From Pratylenchus scribneri (taxonomy: Eukaryota; Nematoda; Chromadorea; Rhabditida; Pratylenchidae), in contig JAQSEB010000022.1 of assembly GCA_030063045.1 (NCBI GenBank), forward strand, positions 930,001 to 994,000: a stretch of DNA of 64,000 nt. Reading direction: 5' to 3'. The translations under genes and the position numbers were made by a program. Within the stretch, counting starts at the first letter, position 1, and each line of letters opens with the position of its first letter. Shown piece by piece: positions 26,001 through 33,867 of this stretch. A model generated the notes under the pieces. The model saw only the letters and a list, made by a program, of their open reading frames with translations, ran no database searches and had not been told where the DNA came from.

Positions 26001-27209
26001 ATTTTCATAATTTCTGGTTTTTATTAATTCAATTCAAAAGTAAAATCAGACAAATTATATTATACAAAAATCTAACATTTCTTATAAGTTAGGTTTTTAT
26101 TTTCTATTTTTTGGTTTTAACTAGAGTTCTCATCGATTTATCAAATTCAGACAAATTACATTAAAAATTCAATTTTTTGTATCAAAATTAAGAAATTTTG
26201 AAAAGTGTTTAAAACTCAATGAAAATCGATTTCCTAAATTCTTTTAATTCATTTTTTTGCTTCTTTAATATTTTGAATTTGAATATATGATTTTTGTTAT
26301 GGAACCGAATATTTCAGATAGAAATATAGGAAAAAATTAAAACAAAAATGACCATTGAAGTGAAAATATTTTAAATTTAATAATTTTACTGAATATTGAC
26401 AAATTCAGATTCAGCAAACAAATTAAAAACCAGAATCAAATCTGAAAAAACGGGACAGATACGAACTATGCTTAAATACACAATTTAGCCCTATGAAATT
26501 TAAAAAAAAATCGACATAGTTTTTTAGGTTCTAAGCAATGTGGCAACGGCAATAATTAGCTAGCAAAAATTGGTAGCAAAAAAAATTAGGGTTGCGCTCC
26601 CGAGGGTCGAGGGCGAGTTGGACGGGGGCGGGGCGCGGGGGTGATCGGGGGTAACACCTTCGGGGGCGGGGACGGGGGTGACCATGACGGGGACCCCCGC
26701 GGGGATCCCCGCGGGGACGGTGGTAGTGTAAATCTGTTATTTTTTACATAAAAAATTTTTTGAAGAAAAATTTCGAATCAAAAATTGCCGCGCAGCGAAA
26801 AATTTTAGTCAAATAGTAGGCAGCGATAAAATTAAACAAAAAATTTAAAAAGCTTATAAAAACCCATTTTTCCGGAAAAAATCCAATAATATGGGGTGCT
26901 TGTTCACTCCCATACCCCCGCAGAATTTGAACGGGTATAAGGGGCGGGGGCGAGTGTGATCGGGAGCGACCCTTCGGGGATCCCCGTCGGGGGTGACCTC
27001 CGCGAGGACGGTAACGTAACCATAATAAAAATTACCTCATCATTTGAACCACAAATCGGCTGAGTATGTGAGGTGCCTGAACCAGCAGAATCATGTTGAG
27101 GATGTGAGGGGCTAGCCGCCGGCTGCATGCCATTCACATTGCAAATCAACAGCGAAATTGTCAAAATGACCAACAGCAGAATGGAAATTGATGAAATGGG
27201 TTTTATCAT
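5084..27209 (-). CDS. Secreted protein with seven tandem SPRY-like modules, 27 exons
   Basis: Exons, 5' to 3' on the minus strand: 27036-27209, 25809-25884, 25498-25594, 25142-25314, 24930-25087, 22359-22434, 22067-22160, 21853-22019, 21620-21801, 20867-20954, 20292-20391, 20064-20239, 19806-20014, 9300-9375, 9028-9127, 8803-8978, 8513-8752, 8307-8400, 8093-8259, 7778-8037, 6873-6951, 6644-6734, 6414-6583, 6142-6360, 5545-5647, 5327-5499, 5084-5277. They sum to 3912 bases: 1303 codons and TAA, with no phase conflict. Residues 1-27 are a signal peptide. Modules lie at about 59-226, 227-399, 400-590, 591-757, 758-961, 962-1122 and 1123-1303. Each has a KIQYFE strand, a G(C)GLF...GKIF.FYK hairpin, a G.GTKVK strand and a TPPTVEE linker. 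Linkers after modules 3 and 5 are ETPAVSA-rich. The BEL element lies wholly in intron 13. Module 5 has GLGLF and module 1 GSGYY where the others have GCGL. Function is unknown; secretion and a host-directed role are inferred. Confidence 0.72.
5765..6053. mobile_element. hAT-like MITE with 8-bp TSD
   Basis: The ends TAGGGAGCGGATTTTTAGG and CCTAAAAATCCGCTCCCTA are perfect inverted repeats. They are flanked by ATCATTAA at 5757-5764 and 6054-6061, an 8-bp duplication typical of hAT elements. The interior repeats GACCTATTTT blocks. It sits in an intron of the seven-module gene. Confidence 0.82.
7095..7290. repeat. Diverged copy of the 23361-23612 foldback repeat
   Basis: It shares ATTCACCGAGTTATGGCCAA, GTTGATTTAATTAAAAT and ATTTTGTAGCTAATTTTATG with the better-preserved hairpin at 23361-23612. 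The left arm is eroded. Confidence 0.5.
7440..7680. repeat. AAACGGTTT-type inverted repeat in an intron
   Basis: Imperfect inverted arms built on GGTTTGGCCAAAAATTAAAG / GGTTTTAAACGG and AAATTGGTATAAGGTTTAAA. Related by sequence to 818-1104. Boundaries are approximate. Confidence 0.35.
9632..10163 (+). repeat. 5' LTR
   Basis: Begins TGTCGCATAA and ends CCTTTGACA. Contains a TATATAAAG box at 9975 and an AATAAA at 10095-10100. Identical by eye to 18909-19440. Confidence 0.95.
9975..9983 (+). promoter_or_regulatory. LTR TATA box
   Basis: TATATAAAG lies in a GC-richer stretch of the LTR, about 115 bases before the AATAAA. It is the likely core promoter of the element. The matching copy in the 3' LTR is at 19252. 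Confidence 0.6.
10167..10182 (+). other. Probable primer binding site
   Basis: TGGTGCAACGGCAACC begins 3 bases after the 5' LTR. TGG pairs with the tRNA 3' CCA. The priming tRNA was not identified. Confidence 0.5.
10503..11270 (+). CDS. ATG-less accessory ORF upstream of gag
   Basis: The frame is open from 10503 to TAA at 11270 but has no ATG anywhere; from the GTG at 10548 it would be 240 codons. TTTCACTTTTAG just before 10549 looks like a splice acceptor, so the ORF may be a downstream exon. Visible features are a CNCRFC cluster near the start, a KKRRKE basic stretch, a proline-rich segment (PVITPPPIVPAP) and a Ser-rich, basic C-terminus. I do not recognise the family and it does not look like gag or pol. 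It sits between the primer binding site and the gag ATG, 229 bases before the latter. It could be a spliced accessory protein, part of an alternative gag, or captured host sequence. Confidence 0.5.
   Translation, partial: FGLNFYPFFLKISLLVSDNPAIVERKFQLLVEETNSNRHKPGQNCNCRFCAFVDEVDQRKKRRKELEEEGPSQPPDAKKQYRIYHFLKAFDHLEYFSRNWQANPVDLVKRGEDIEVLSKKGWGNRFAVTNRIRSYIQAEIGKPQKPEKPADRIIRNSLGLGRQRVTKPIDPTDPLGLDEISPEPVITPPPIVPAPKVLKREIFSINLLVKSNKAEANRGGQSSEISASSSAKLKEEQLVRYKKAFSKIAKIIDTL
11500..18918 (+). CDS. BEL/Pao gag-pol-env-like polyprotein
   Basis: A single frame of 2472 codons, starting at an ATG in A-rich context. Gag has a DUF1759-like region at about 115-190 and three zinc knuckles (from Cys329, Cys361 and Cys380). 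The protease motif is DPGST at 494 rather than the usual DSG/DTG. RT has D822 and the catalytic box YMDN at 900-903 where YxDD is usual. RNase H includes FVDAS at 1068 and WSDSQ. Integrase has an HHCC-like zinc region and D1475, D1537, E1588. After pol the frame continues into an env-like segment: hydrophobic stretch 1848-1867, many Asn-X-Ser/Thr sites and Cys residues, a dibasic cleavage-like site at 2118-2123, and a membrane segment at about 2386-2410. The env lineage was not identified. The TAA is supplied by the 3' LTR. No disruption was seen. Confidence 0.93.
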   Translation: MSGPLRQIITPTSTRLSTYLTEAENLPENRNMSQVKRLLNKINRSVNFLDCKNFEWSEIMSSMTGEARTLEMQEYTNFLATNNFIDLIDRGKVQAVELENWIEENLPTTNGTKIRLPQLSLPTFDGKMANWEQFWSAFQAAIDDDLSIPDVQKMAYLISCLKGDAERELKGYNVIGTNYTHAVNHLKNRFGNKESIKSALFGDLRKISFVSQKTPDIRKMLTEINRILNQLKASGEEINNKATEELIQQKFPGWILLDIITQKKGITEFNTEKLIILIDEILTQRETVWELTKNFKNTKFQKNEQTLIGENSESKNQKIHTDGKSRLPCVFCSGTNHTSNRCLKYKNKDMRIKRLFELKKCMKCFKEGHISKNCTQKIECKKCKGPHFIAVCAKINHEEMNKMGNSSGGKQNFTQIKDKEPWRKGTANCAEEENNPEQNDENTQESLFLEDEAFVVDEEVILSEGKNKVVLMSNTHEFKNGMYGNGEEGTTLYDPGSTSNYITNSLARKLKLTILKRENTRVTGYGGSQSSFQSGIVKVYVKGVDENYYPLLCKTSPALEKMLITVTYVTDERIPRVKTRKVKPDLMLGVIDFWRVFERKKRLSPRTYRIFTKLGAFDCGEMKIDKLITSYAYVMEDEYEIGGKNPKDISYPGNFWDLEILGIKENPNTTRIDEEDEAMKQFENNLRQLNDGRYEVAWPWKNGIPKLSSNFGKTYGRFINLYGKHGTKIMEKCEQIINEQLSLGMVEDAPFETGELCHYIPFQVILKESSSFTKARMVFDPSARTREGLSLNQQLLTGPNLLPKLAGVLLRIRTYSLLLICDIEKAFLQIALREADRDATRFLWVFDINKPPKGNNLRILRFSRVPFGFVSSPFLLIATVIHHLRKFDTPLTRELIKNLYMDNMASKANTVEEAIENYHKIKDIFSKAKMNVREFISNSKKVNDNIPEKDQHPGIKGGLIKLLGVHWSPNEDTLLIKLPTIPKAEIISKRNLLAYIHSVFDPHGLLSPVTVSAKLLYQKVCNRKVKWEDKLNEEEMQNWDKISKTWDNCHYSFPRNIDYGGKKDLHCFVDASMNCYAAVIYLRSQIDSDFIKSHLIFSKNRIKPLDKNLTIPRLELLAAVIGFRAVKFVQQELKLDIENITIWSDSQIALYWIGTPYNDKKFENNKFVKNRLMEIQADKNIIFRYVPTKQNPADISCRGCETMELRTNSLWWFGPKWLKQDYSYWPAIIQIEPKEETNEEEDIQIHQNGEEDSFITELNFENSTIDPSRFSSFWRLLYTLMFVLRFCKMVVWRKCSKLPPEIEKLNKITAGETNTLIKANDEFKIGKPFTASDIEIAEKILIKEAQNRNPLTEQKKKELQIYGDEFGILRCRSRLQNNTYSFDFTNPIYLPYNDPFTKLLILKIHNLLLHGSASLVHSSLKNRFYLERARSTIKKTLKECKGNCREFRKYQLEKMPPYPNYRLEKAIVFEYTGLDFMGPINMKRNGELIKGWILLLTCLVSRCVHLEIVTDMTTTSFLNAFRMFVARRTKPKIIVSDNGAQFRLGKKVLDLLWKNLPNDESITTYMANEGINWKFNTPLAPWQGGIFERINGLIKNCCRKALGRKILQEDDFRVFICEVEAVLNCRPIIPVTDDLDSFVLRPIDFIYPGAMPGLPNHNNPEDDDTYLPKNAESAEKLLEIWNKKSTTINKFWDIWAVEYLNILRERTQFHRQNNKNLIKALPKINEIVMIQEDDMVKGTWKIGKIVEIISPRRIAVKLPNGNIVHRPPSLLYSLEVPREADIQAYEEADIQISEEANIATRKTKLRGKNVQKARNSHSNSKKLKYVNNPRKNCLTCGKTHLKKLKRFNPFVICLMSLCFIISNVFGQNPMLCPSTDSSQYWRIEDEMLPCANFTIDPPLPTVHTFDIYEPNLDLISLEAAHCSIIEEIVHYKTDLVNIPHSHYEYKNKSVTQEECNRMRKLNRCSEGILRGEYNNKRTQNQPEVDFTYWEIGYKNASITNCFYTKSFIYVKPGSKILSSPLSEISHCNYQLGTCTLKDESILIWDVDNKDERLCKLRKIAKWTGTFMGDIWLAENNIFALSFTSSIQEINDCDNKFIITSQDYAVPKIQYEMIKIKIKRRLKRTITEPQDGMVKGSQLAAELTANQVLSTNTTRRAFNHIAALICSKGGNEIIGKTFGGMDPTTLARITLNNSFLIGKWVSKNILETIHCLPIPIENISFVASEKCYNRLKVNATILDKKIEATLDPKTLILTEEYEEVDCKNNKLISLVMGEKLIRVNQLTGKYVEIEEKRIHQLKLSTKDSNNKLELEPTVFYNYIITNYTDPRQKTMEMFQAYRLDQRFEEKKLESELKIGRWNEYMHESKEKLNHLFPSWTGFDLNYNWKEIWICISCLYSTYLIVMIELIPMIMIRILRYTNIDQYLNNILPTIGVDDHPTYELNILPSEVNTQNHQRQNRRIRRNYIFTRRARSVA
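18909..19440 (+). repeat. 3' LTR
   Basis: Same length as the 5' LTR and identical by eye. The polyprotein stop lies in its first 10 bases. The sequence immediately upstream (CCGGGCGCGCAG) is not a polypurine tract. Confidence 0.95.
20560..20835. repeat. GC-rich dispersed repeat, copy 1
   Basis: GCCGCGCAGCGAAAAATTTT, then CCAATAATATGGGGTGC, then a GGGGACGGG/GACGGGG-rich tract. The same order occurs at 26580-27010. It lies in an intron of the seven-module gene. Confidence 0.6.
22515..22983. repeat. Inverted-repeat element, ends with CCGATC and GGGGT motifs
   Basis: CCCACCGATCAGCGGGGT at the left and ACCCCGATCGGTTCAC at the right are imperfectly complementary. The interior includes a GGGTTTAATCTAGGGTTAGG tract. 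Intronic. Confidence 0.45.
23361..23612. repeat. Foldback (hairpin) repeat
   Basis: The left arm (AAGCTGGAGTGGCATTGTTT ... ACAAAATGACATCAAAAGG) and the right arm are near-perfect reverse complements over about 110 bases, around a short TTTAATTAAAATAACG centre. Intronic, no coding. Confidence 0.85.
23967..24883. mobile_element. Long-armed foldback element with a 6-bp flanking repeat
   Basis: The ends GTTACGGCCAAAAGTGGAAA and its complement are inverted; the arms continue for several hundred bases (TTAAGCACCGAAATGGAAGG, GTGCGCGGGATATATCCGG and their complements). ATAAAT occurs at 23961-23966 and 24884-24889. Internal GGCCAAAACTGG and ATATCCGGATAT motifs repeat. A related arrangement occurs at 53719-54350. 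Confidence 0.75.
26560..27010. repeat. GC-rich dispersed repeat, copy 2
   Basis: A GACGGGGGCGGGG / CCCCGCGGGGATCCCCGCGG tract flanks GCCGCGCAGCGAAAAATTTT and AATAATATGGGGTGC, as in the copy at 20560-20835. It lies in intron 1 of the seven-module gene and ends just before that gene's first splice donor. Confidence 0.6.
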
Positions 27210-27214
27210 TTTAA

Positions 27215-27620
27215 TGATGAATAAATTTTCTATGGAATGAATATGGGGCAATTGACTGAATGAAGTGGATTTAATTGAGCAATTAGAATTTTTAAAGGCA
27301 AATAAAATGCTCAGGTGAATAACGGTTATGGGTGATCTTCGTGATTAACCGGGTGATTTGAATTCGGCCTCCACCATGGGATTGGCATTGGCATTTGAAG
27401 AATGGATGCTATTCCCTAACCCATTTTCCCGAAAGCCCTTCAACCCAAATGGTTATGGGTGATGTTCGTGATTAACCGGCTGATTTGAATTCAGCCTACC
27501 CAAGGCATGGAGAATGGATGTTATTCCCTAACCCATTTTCCCAAAATCACTTCAGCCCAAATGGTTAGCGGTGATCTTCGTGATTAACCGGCTGATTTGA
27601 ATTCGGCTTCCCCCACGGGA
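27215..27620 (-). promoter_or_regulatory. Tandem-unit promoter of the seven-module gene
   Basis: It matches the 2695-3045 block, including ATGAATATGGGGC, ATTTTTAAAGGCAAATAAAA and then about three units of GGTTATGGGTGAT(C/G)TTCGTG, TTAACCGG(C/G)TGATTTGAAT and GAATGGATG(C/T)TATTCCC. Two overlapping TGGCAT hexamers (27383-27394; ATGCCA in gene orientation) lie about 175-185 bases upstream of the Met. Confidence 0.55.
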
Positions 27621-27629
27621 TCGACATCA

Positions 27630-28548
27630 GGGGTGAAACCGAAACTCAAAAAAATCGTAACCGAAATTTAGATCGAAATCAAAACTTATATCCAACATCG
27701 AAATCGAAATTGCAACGACACGGAAATTTCGGCAATCGAAATCGAAAATCGAAATTAAAAAAATTTCAAAGCCTTTAAAATTAGAAAAAAAAATTTTGAA
27801 AACACAAAAAAGAAATTTTTATTGAAAAAATTAATGTGTTAAAAATATTTCTCAAAATAAAATTTTAAATTTATCACTTTGATAAATAAAAAGGATCATA
27901 AGTAAAGAAAAAGAAGGAAATTGGAAGGAAAAAGGAATTGTGGTCCGGCCTTTTTTCGGCAATTTGTTTGATTTAGCAACGAACTTCTCCAGCATTATTT
28001 ATTGTGACAAATGCGAATGTAATTGTAATTTTATTAATAATAAATATCTACCCTACCAATTCGCCTTTTTCCGACATAAACAATTTTATTCAAAGACCAA
28101 AAAATTTGCCTTTTAAAAAATGGAAATATTTTGATGGTGGAGGAGGGGGGGGGGGGGTAGAATCCCGGAGCAAATTCATTGTAACAAAAATTTTTGGTTG
28201 CCATCGACAAATGGAAAAATTATGGATAAAATAATTATAAATTCTAAAATAAGAATGAATTTATTTCATGATTATTTAAGAAAAATCTATTTTTTAACAA
28301 AATTATTTATTCTTTTAAAAAATATACGCAAAATATTCAGATGATGATATCATATTTATTTTAGTATTTATGGAAACAAAATATTTACATTTGTTTGGTT
28401 TATTATTAAAAATTAATGTTCTATGTTTTGTTATTATTCCAAAATAATTTTTTTTCTCAAAATTAAATAAACCAAACAAATATTTCAGAATTTTCATCAT
28501 TAATCATCATCAATCCCATTCTTTCCAATCAAATTTATAAGGCCACAT
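27630..28548. other. Intergenic with CGAAATC-rich repeat and a G13 run
   Basis: 27645-27770 is rich in CGAAATCGAAA blocks and starts with CAGGGGTGAAACC, which resembles a hAT-type end, but I found no matching right end. A 13-base G run is at 28145-28157. Nothing else recognised. Confidence 0.4.
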
Positions 28549-28735
28549 TCAATTTCCATTTGATTCCATTCTCCTTAAAAAAGAAATATAATTTTTACAA
28601 TGATTTTGAAGATAATTTTCGGTTAGAGACGATTCAATATCTGACTGGATTTTTTGCCATATTTGGGCAGGAAATAATCTATTGGAAAGCAATAAACAAA
28701 TCGAAAGCCCAAAATGTGCTTTAGAATTTACATTT
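28549..28735 (-). CDS. Possible terminal exon of an unknown gene
   Basis: An acceptor-like AAATTAG precedes 28735 and the frame stays open for about 61 codons to TGA. Its composition is protein-like (for example QIWQKIQSDIESSL, then a Cys, Tyr and Arg-rich end) and unlike the flanking AT-rich sequence. A second open stretch at about 28820-28905 (minus; WKLYNWESNMPFE) could be an earlier exon, but I could not place its donor. No family recognised. Confidence 0.3.
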
Positions 28736-28988
28736 CTAATTTTATTAAACTTTAAAAATATCCGAATATATTTTTTACTCTATAAATTAAAATTTTCAGA
28801 AAAAATGTTGCATATTTTATAAATAATTGTATAAAAATTTAAACAATTATTTTTAGAGGAAATCAAGCTCTCGAATGGCATATTGCTTTCCCAATTATAT
28901 AGCTTCCACTGTGAATAGCTATAGGTCAAAAATCTAAGCAGTGAGGTATCCGAATTGTCCTATTACTTTCAATTTTTACCTTCTTCCC

Positions 28989-29927
28989 CTACATTATGCT
29001 ACATCTGAACTCATTCTCGACGACATATCTTGTTGGAGTTGGAGATCTTCCTCTTTCCGGTCGCGTTGGATCAATGCCACGTTTGGTCCATTCCTCCACC
29101 TGCTCAGAATAGAAGACCCCGTAGCGGCATTCGTTGACGAAATGCTCGCAATTATATTCCTTCATCCGAAATGCATTGCCCAACTTAAATAGAAAATTTA
29201 AAATTTATAAATAATTTGGATTAAATATATATTTAATTAATTATTATATAAAAAATAGAAAAGAATATCCAAAATTTGATAGACCTTGGAATTTGCTCGT
29301 TTGATTATTTCTTCCGGCCCAAAAGGAGTGTGCTTATCGTCCAATGAATTGTTTATGCGCACACGGCATTTTCCATACCACGGTGCTTCTTTGTAATATT
29401 CGCGAACCACCTGTAAAGGAAAATTGTTAAAAAATATTAAAAATGTGCTGCTTAAATATAAATTTTATTATTAAAAGATTATCAGAAAATTGTACAATAA
29501 ATTTGCAAATCCAGAAAAAAAATTTAAAAATGAAAAAAGTAGGCAAAAGGAATTAAAATAATTTGCGATTTTAAATTAAATATTTATATTTGAAAAAAAA
29601 AGGAAATACTTTAATTTGAATGTAAAATATGTGAAAAAAAACATTAATTTATTAATTTACGAACACTTGAAATAATTTTTGATAAATAATCTATTTTTTA
29701 ATTTATAATTATTTATTTACCTTTCGATCAGAGAATGAATTGTGGAAAATGAAGCCTCCCTCATCGTACAAAATCTTATGACGACATTTCTCATCCTAAA
29801 TTTATGATTCATTAAATTTCAATAGAATAAATATATTAACCGGTTTAATACATTCCACAATGTCGCCTTTGGCAATTTTGCCATATAATTCGAAAGGATC
29901 GTAAAAATATTCGGTTGTTTTTGGCAT
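28989..29927 (-). CDS. LRAT-domain (PLAAT-like) protein with C-terminal CaaX box
   Basis: Exons 29841-29927, 29721-29795, 29285-29410 and 28989-29183, all phase 0, give 160 residues, the usual length of this family. LRAT/PLAAT enzymes are thiol acyltransferases or phospholipases with a His-His-Cys centre. Here these are His35 (RHKILY), His47 (GGFIFH) and Cys108 in NCEHFVNECRYG, the signature motif of the family. KCRVRINNSLDDKHTPFGPE matches the conserved middle. Vertebrate PLAATs end in a membrane helix; this one instead ends in Cys-Ser-Ile-Met, a CaaX prenylation signal, suggesting lipid anchoring (inference). The Met at 29927 precedes the GDIVE strand by about 20 residues, as expected. Divergent from HDAC11. 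Confidence 0.85.
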
Positions 29928-31217
29928 TTTTATTGCCAAATTAGAGAGAAAAAGGATTAAAAATTGTTTATCCTGTTTAAAATAAAATAATTGAGAATTT
30001 AGTTTTTTTCTAAATATCCGGAAATAAGTTTGAATTTGAAATGTTTCATGTTTGAATGAAAAGTTATAGAATAATTATTTTCACATGGAATTATAAGCAA
30101 CATTTTTGGCGAAGTTTAGTGGCCTTTTATTCTGCATTTTCTGATTATATGTTTTATATGTTAATGCTTTCCTTTGTTCTTATTCTTATCCTTAAGACTG
30201 TTTAAAACAATGCTTATAGCTTATTTCCCACTTTTTTCTCAATTTTGTTTGAATTTTTCATTTGCAAAAACATGACATTTTTTTTTGTTATTTCATTTCA
30301 AAATTAACAGCAATACATTCAAATTTATTCTTAAATAAAAATATGATGATTCATTTAATTTTTCATGACTGAAAAAAATGTGCCAATCGCTCAACGGATT
30401 TTCACAATTGTCTAAGTCAACTTCGTCTATTTCATTCATGTAAAAAGTGGACACCTGTTTACAAAATGAACAATAAAAATTTTCTTCTCAAATATGCTGA
30501 TTCATTCAAATTTTCCCATTTCCAATTCATTTTTATAGTGTCCTTTGTAAAATGAATCCTCCTTTATTGTTGGTGACTTTTATTTTATTGTAAATATTAA
30601 TGTAAAATTCGGATGAAATCATCACTTTTGCTTTCTTTATTCCTTTCATCATAATTTGATTGGCTGTCCCTCTTTTTCTAGATTCTAGAATTCCATCTTC
30701 TTTATAGAAAGGCTTAGAAATATTAAATCGACATTTCAAAATATTGTCGAATTTATTCTAAACTACTTTTAATTTCATAATCCCAAAGAGGTTGGCTATT
30801 TAATATAGTATTTCATTTTATTCACATAAAATGGATATTTTTCATTTTTTTTATAATAAATTTATGGAAAAAAATACTAAATACAATTTATTTATCTTAT
30901 TTTGTAAAGAGTTTTCAAGAATGTCCATAATGATGTAATAACTCTTTAAAAATTTACATTTAATAATTTTTTAACTAATAAAATTGATAATAATAAATAT
31001 GTATTTAGATCAAGATTATCACTAAATTGAATTAAATTGAATTTTACGAAAATGGTCGACAAATGTAAGAAATTTGCGATTGTTGTTTGGAATTCTATTT
31101 CTATTCCAATTCCATACTCAAAATCAGTAAAGTTTTCATTATTTTAAATTAAAATATATTCTAATTTATCAATTCAAATATTATAAAAATTTTAATTAAA
31201 AATATATTTTTTTACAA
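29928..31217. other. Intergenic between LRAT gene and HDAC11; possible minus-strand exons
   Basis: Open minus-strand stretches at about 30533-30739 (68 codons, basic) and about 30390-30462 (after an acceptor-like GTAAACAG; acidic, with NEIDEVDLDNCENP) could be exons of an unrecognised gene. The rest is AT-rich with no motif. Confidence 0.25.
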
Positions 31218-33867
31218 ATGTTTTTACAGAAAACTCCTATTTCTGCCCCTGTGCAATGCCCGATTGTCTATTCGCCAGATTACGACATCACATTTTGGGG
31301 ATTCGAGCGCTGTTTGCACACATTTGACAGTGGAAAATGGGGAAAAGTTTTGGACCAGTTAATTGGTAAATATTGTTTTTCTCCTATTGAATTAATTATG
31401 TTCAAAAATTTTATTTACACATTTTAAAAAATTTTTAAATACAACATTTTCGAATTCAAAATAAAAAATAATTTTATTAATATAATTCTTTTTTTTAAAG
31501 CGAGTGGGCGACTTACTACTGTATACAAACCGAATGAAGTTGGTGAGGACGATTTGCGCCGAATTCACTCGGCCGATTATTTGGACTCACTAAAGGATAT
31601 TAGGCAGCTGGCGCGCATTCTCGAGATTCCAGGACTCTTCTATGCCAAACATTTCCGCTATGTCTATGATGTTGGCAATCGCATCTTGCATTCATTACGG
31701 TATTTTAATCATTAAAAATTTTATAATTTTATTTATACAAAATTTAAATTTAAATGTTTTTTTTTTATTTTATCAACAATTTTTCGACCATAAAGAATAT
31801 TAAATGTAAATAAAATATCGATTTAGCTTATTTTCTGGGTTGTATTTTGGCCGTTGTGTAATTATAATATATTGAATTTGGTTAACAATTTTACCCCAAT
31901 GTCTATTAAAAATGCCTAATTATAAACAGTCATTACTCATTAGCAATGATCTATTACCGAAAAAGATGTGTTTTTTTAATCAATAAATTGGTTCAATTTT
32001 AAATTATAAACAGTTTTGTGAAAAATATCATATAAAACCAAAGTGTTATTACTTCTAATTACCAGCATTTGTATTTATATTTTAAAATACAAATAAACTT
32101 AATTGAATTGATTTATAATCAAAATTTATGGGCAAAAATGATAGTTTTTTTGCAAAATTGAATTTTTTATAACATTTTACCAAAAAAAATTCTAAAAATT
32201 TTACCATAAGAAATTTAAAATTTTATTAAATAAAATTCAACTTTTTATTCGCATATTTTTTTCCATAAAATTTAGAATGCAAACAGGAGGCACAATTTTG
32301 GCAGCCGAATTGGCCCTTCGAGAGAAATGGGCCATAAACATTGGTGGCGGTTTTCATCATGCATCCGGCAATCATGGCGGCGGTTTTTGCGTTTATGCCG
32401 ACATTTCAATTGCTTTGCGCAAATTATTTGATGAAGGACGCATCCACAAAGCAATGATTGTTGATTTGGACGCTCATCAAGTGGGTAAAATGATAATAAT
32501 AAACATTTTTGATTTTATTTTTTATTAATATTAATTTTCTATCAAATCAAATTACTAAATTGTTAAAAAAAACATTTCCGAAAATAAAAATAATCTTTTA
32601 TTTTATAAAAATAAATTTTTATAAATCTATGTTATAAATTTTGAAGGGAAATGGCCACGAAATGGATTTCCTTAACAATCCAAATGTTTACATTGTGGAC
32701 ATGTTCAATGCGGACATCTATCCTCGCGATTATGCCGCTATGGGTAAGCAAATAAAATTAAAAATTTTCATTTTCCTATTACTTTATTTTGGAATTAGGC
32801 TATCAAAAAATTTTATTCATCAATTTAATTTATGACCGAAATAAATAAAACTGTGTTTTTTAAAAATAGTGAAAAATTAGAGAAATTATAATTTTATAAA
32901 TTTCTGACTAAAGATTAAAAAATTCAAATTGTTTTAAAAATGGTAAAGCGATTAGGAAGCTATTAAATAAAATAAAAGAAATAATAATTATATATGATAA
33001 TAAATATTTATAAAAAAATTGATTTTCTCTTAGTCAAAGTTTTCGATAGAAAAAAATAAACGAGTTATTAAATACGGATGAAATAAAGTCAAATTTAAAT
33101 TATGTCTACAAAAAACTTATTAGTAAAATTTTAGCATCTAAATTTTGGTTGATATGGCCTAATTTTTATTTCCTTTGTAGAAGCAATTAAATTGGGCGTC
33201 AAATTGAAATCCGGAACCGGTGATTCAGAATATTTGCCTTCTTTGCGAAAGTGTTTGGCCAAAGCTTTGGATGCATTTCACCCGGATTTGATCATCTACA
33301 ATGCTGGCACCGATGTGCTAGCCGGCGATCCGCTCGGCCGTTTGAACATTTCTGTAGAGGTGAGAAAATTTTTAAAATTAATTTAAATGAAAAATTTGAG
33401 GTGTGAAATGTTTTTAATTAATTAAAGACATAAATAATTTGAATTTTTATTTTATTCATTTTAAATTAAAACTTCCATTTTCATAAGAAATAATTTATTC
33501 TATTTATAAAGAAAAAAAAATGGATAAAAATTAATGAAAATTAGAAGGGATTTTTTAATTAATCTATAATTAAAAATTTTGAAAAAAATTATATTTTATT
33601 ATTTTTAAATTAAAATTTCATATTTTGTAATTAATAATTTATTTAATTTATAAATAAAAAATTTTTTTTAAAATTATTCGAAATATGAATTTTTTAATTC
33701 TATTTTAGGGCATTATTGAACGTGATGAAATTGTCTTCCATTTTGCCCGTCATCGCCAAATTCCCATTGCGATGGTGACAAGTGGGGGATATAGTATGCA
33801 AAGTGCTGAAGTGATCGCCAAATCCATTCTGAATTTGGATGCTAAAGGGCTGATTGAATTGCGTTGA
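31218..33867 (+). CDS. HDAC11: Histone deacetylase 11 (class IV HDAC)
   Basis: Exons 31218-31365, 31501-31699, 32276-32480, 32647-32743, 33181-33359 and 33709-33867 give 328 residues plus TGA; human HDAC11 is about 347. The enzyme is a zinc-dependent deacylase (defatty-acylase in vertebrates). Visible catalytic features are the His143-His144 pair in GGGFHHASGNHGGG, zinc ligands Asp181 and His183 in VDLDAHQGNGHE, Asp261 in NAGTDVLAGDPLG, and Tyr304 in TSGGYS. These positions agree with human numbering as I recall it, which supports the Met at 31218. An in-frame AG at 31229-31230 could also be an acceptor for an unseen upstream exon. The introns are short and AT-rich. An AATAAA occurs about 90 bases past the stop. 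Confidence 0.93.

Noticed and set aside
27645..27770. A further hAT-like element starting CAGGGGTGAAACC
   Set aside because: No matching right terminus or 8-bp duplication was found.
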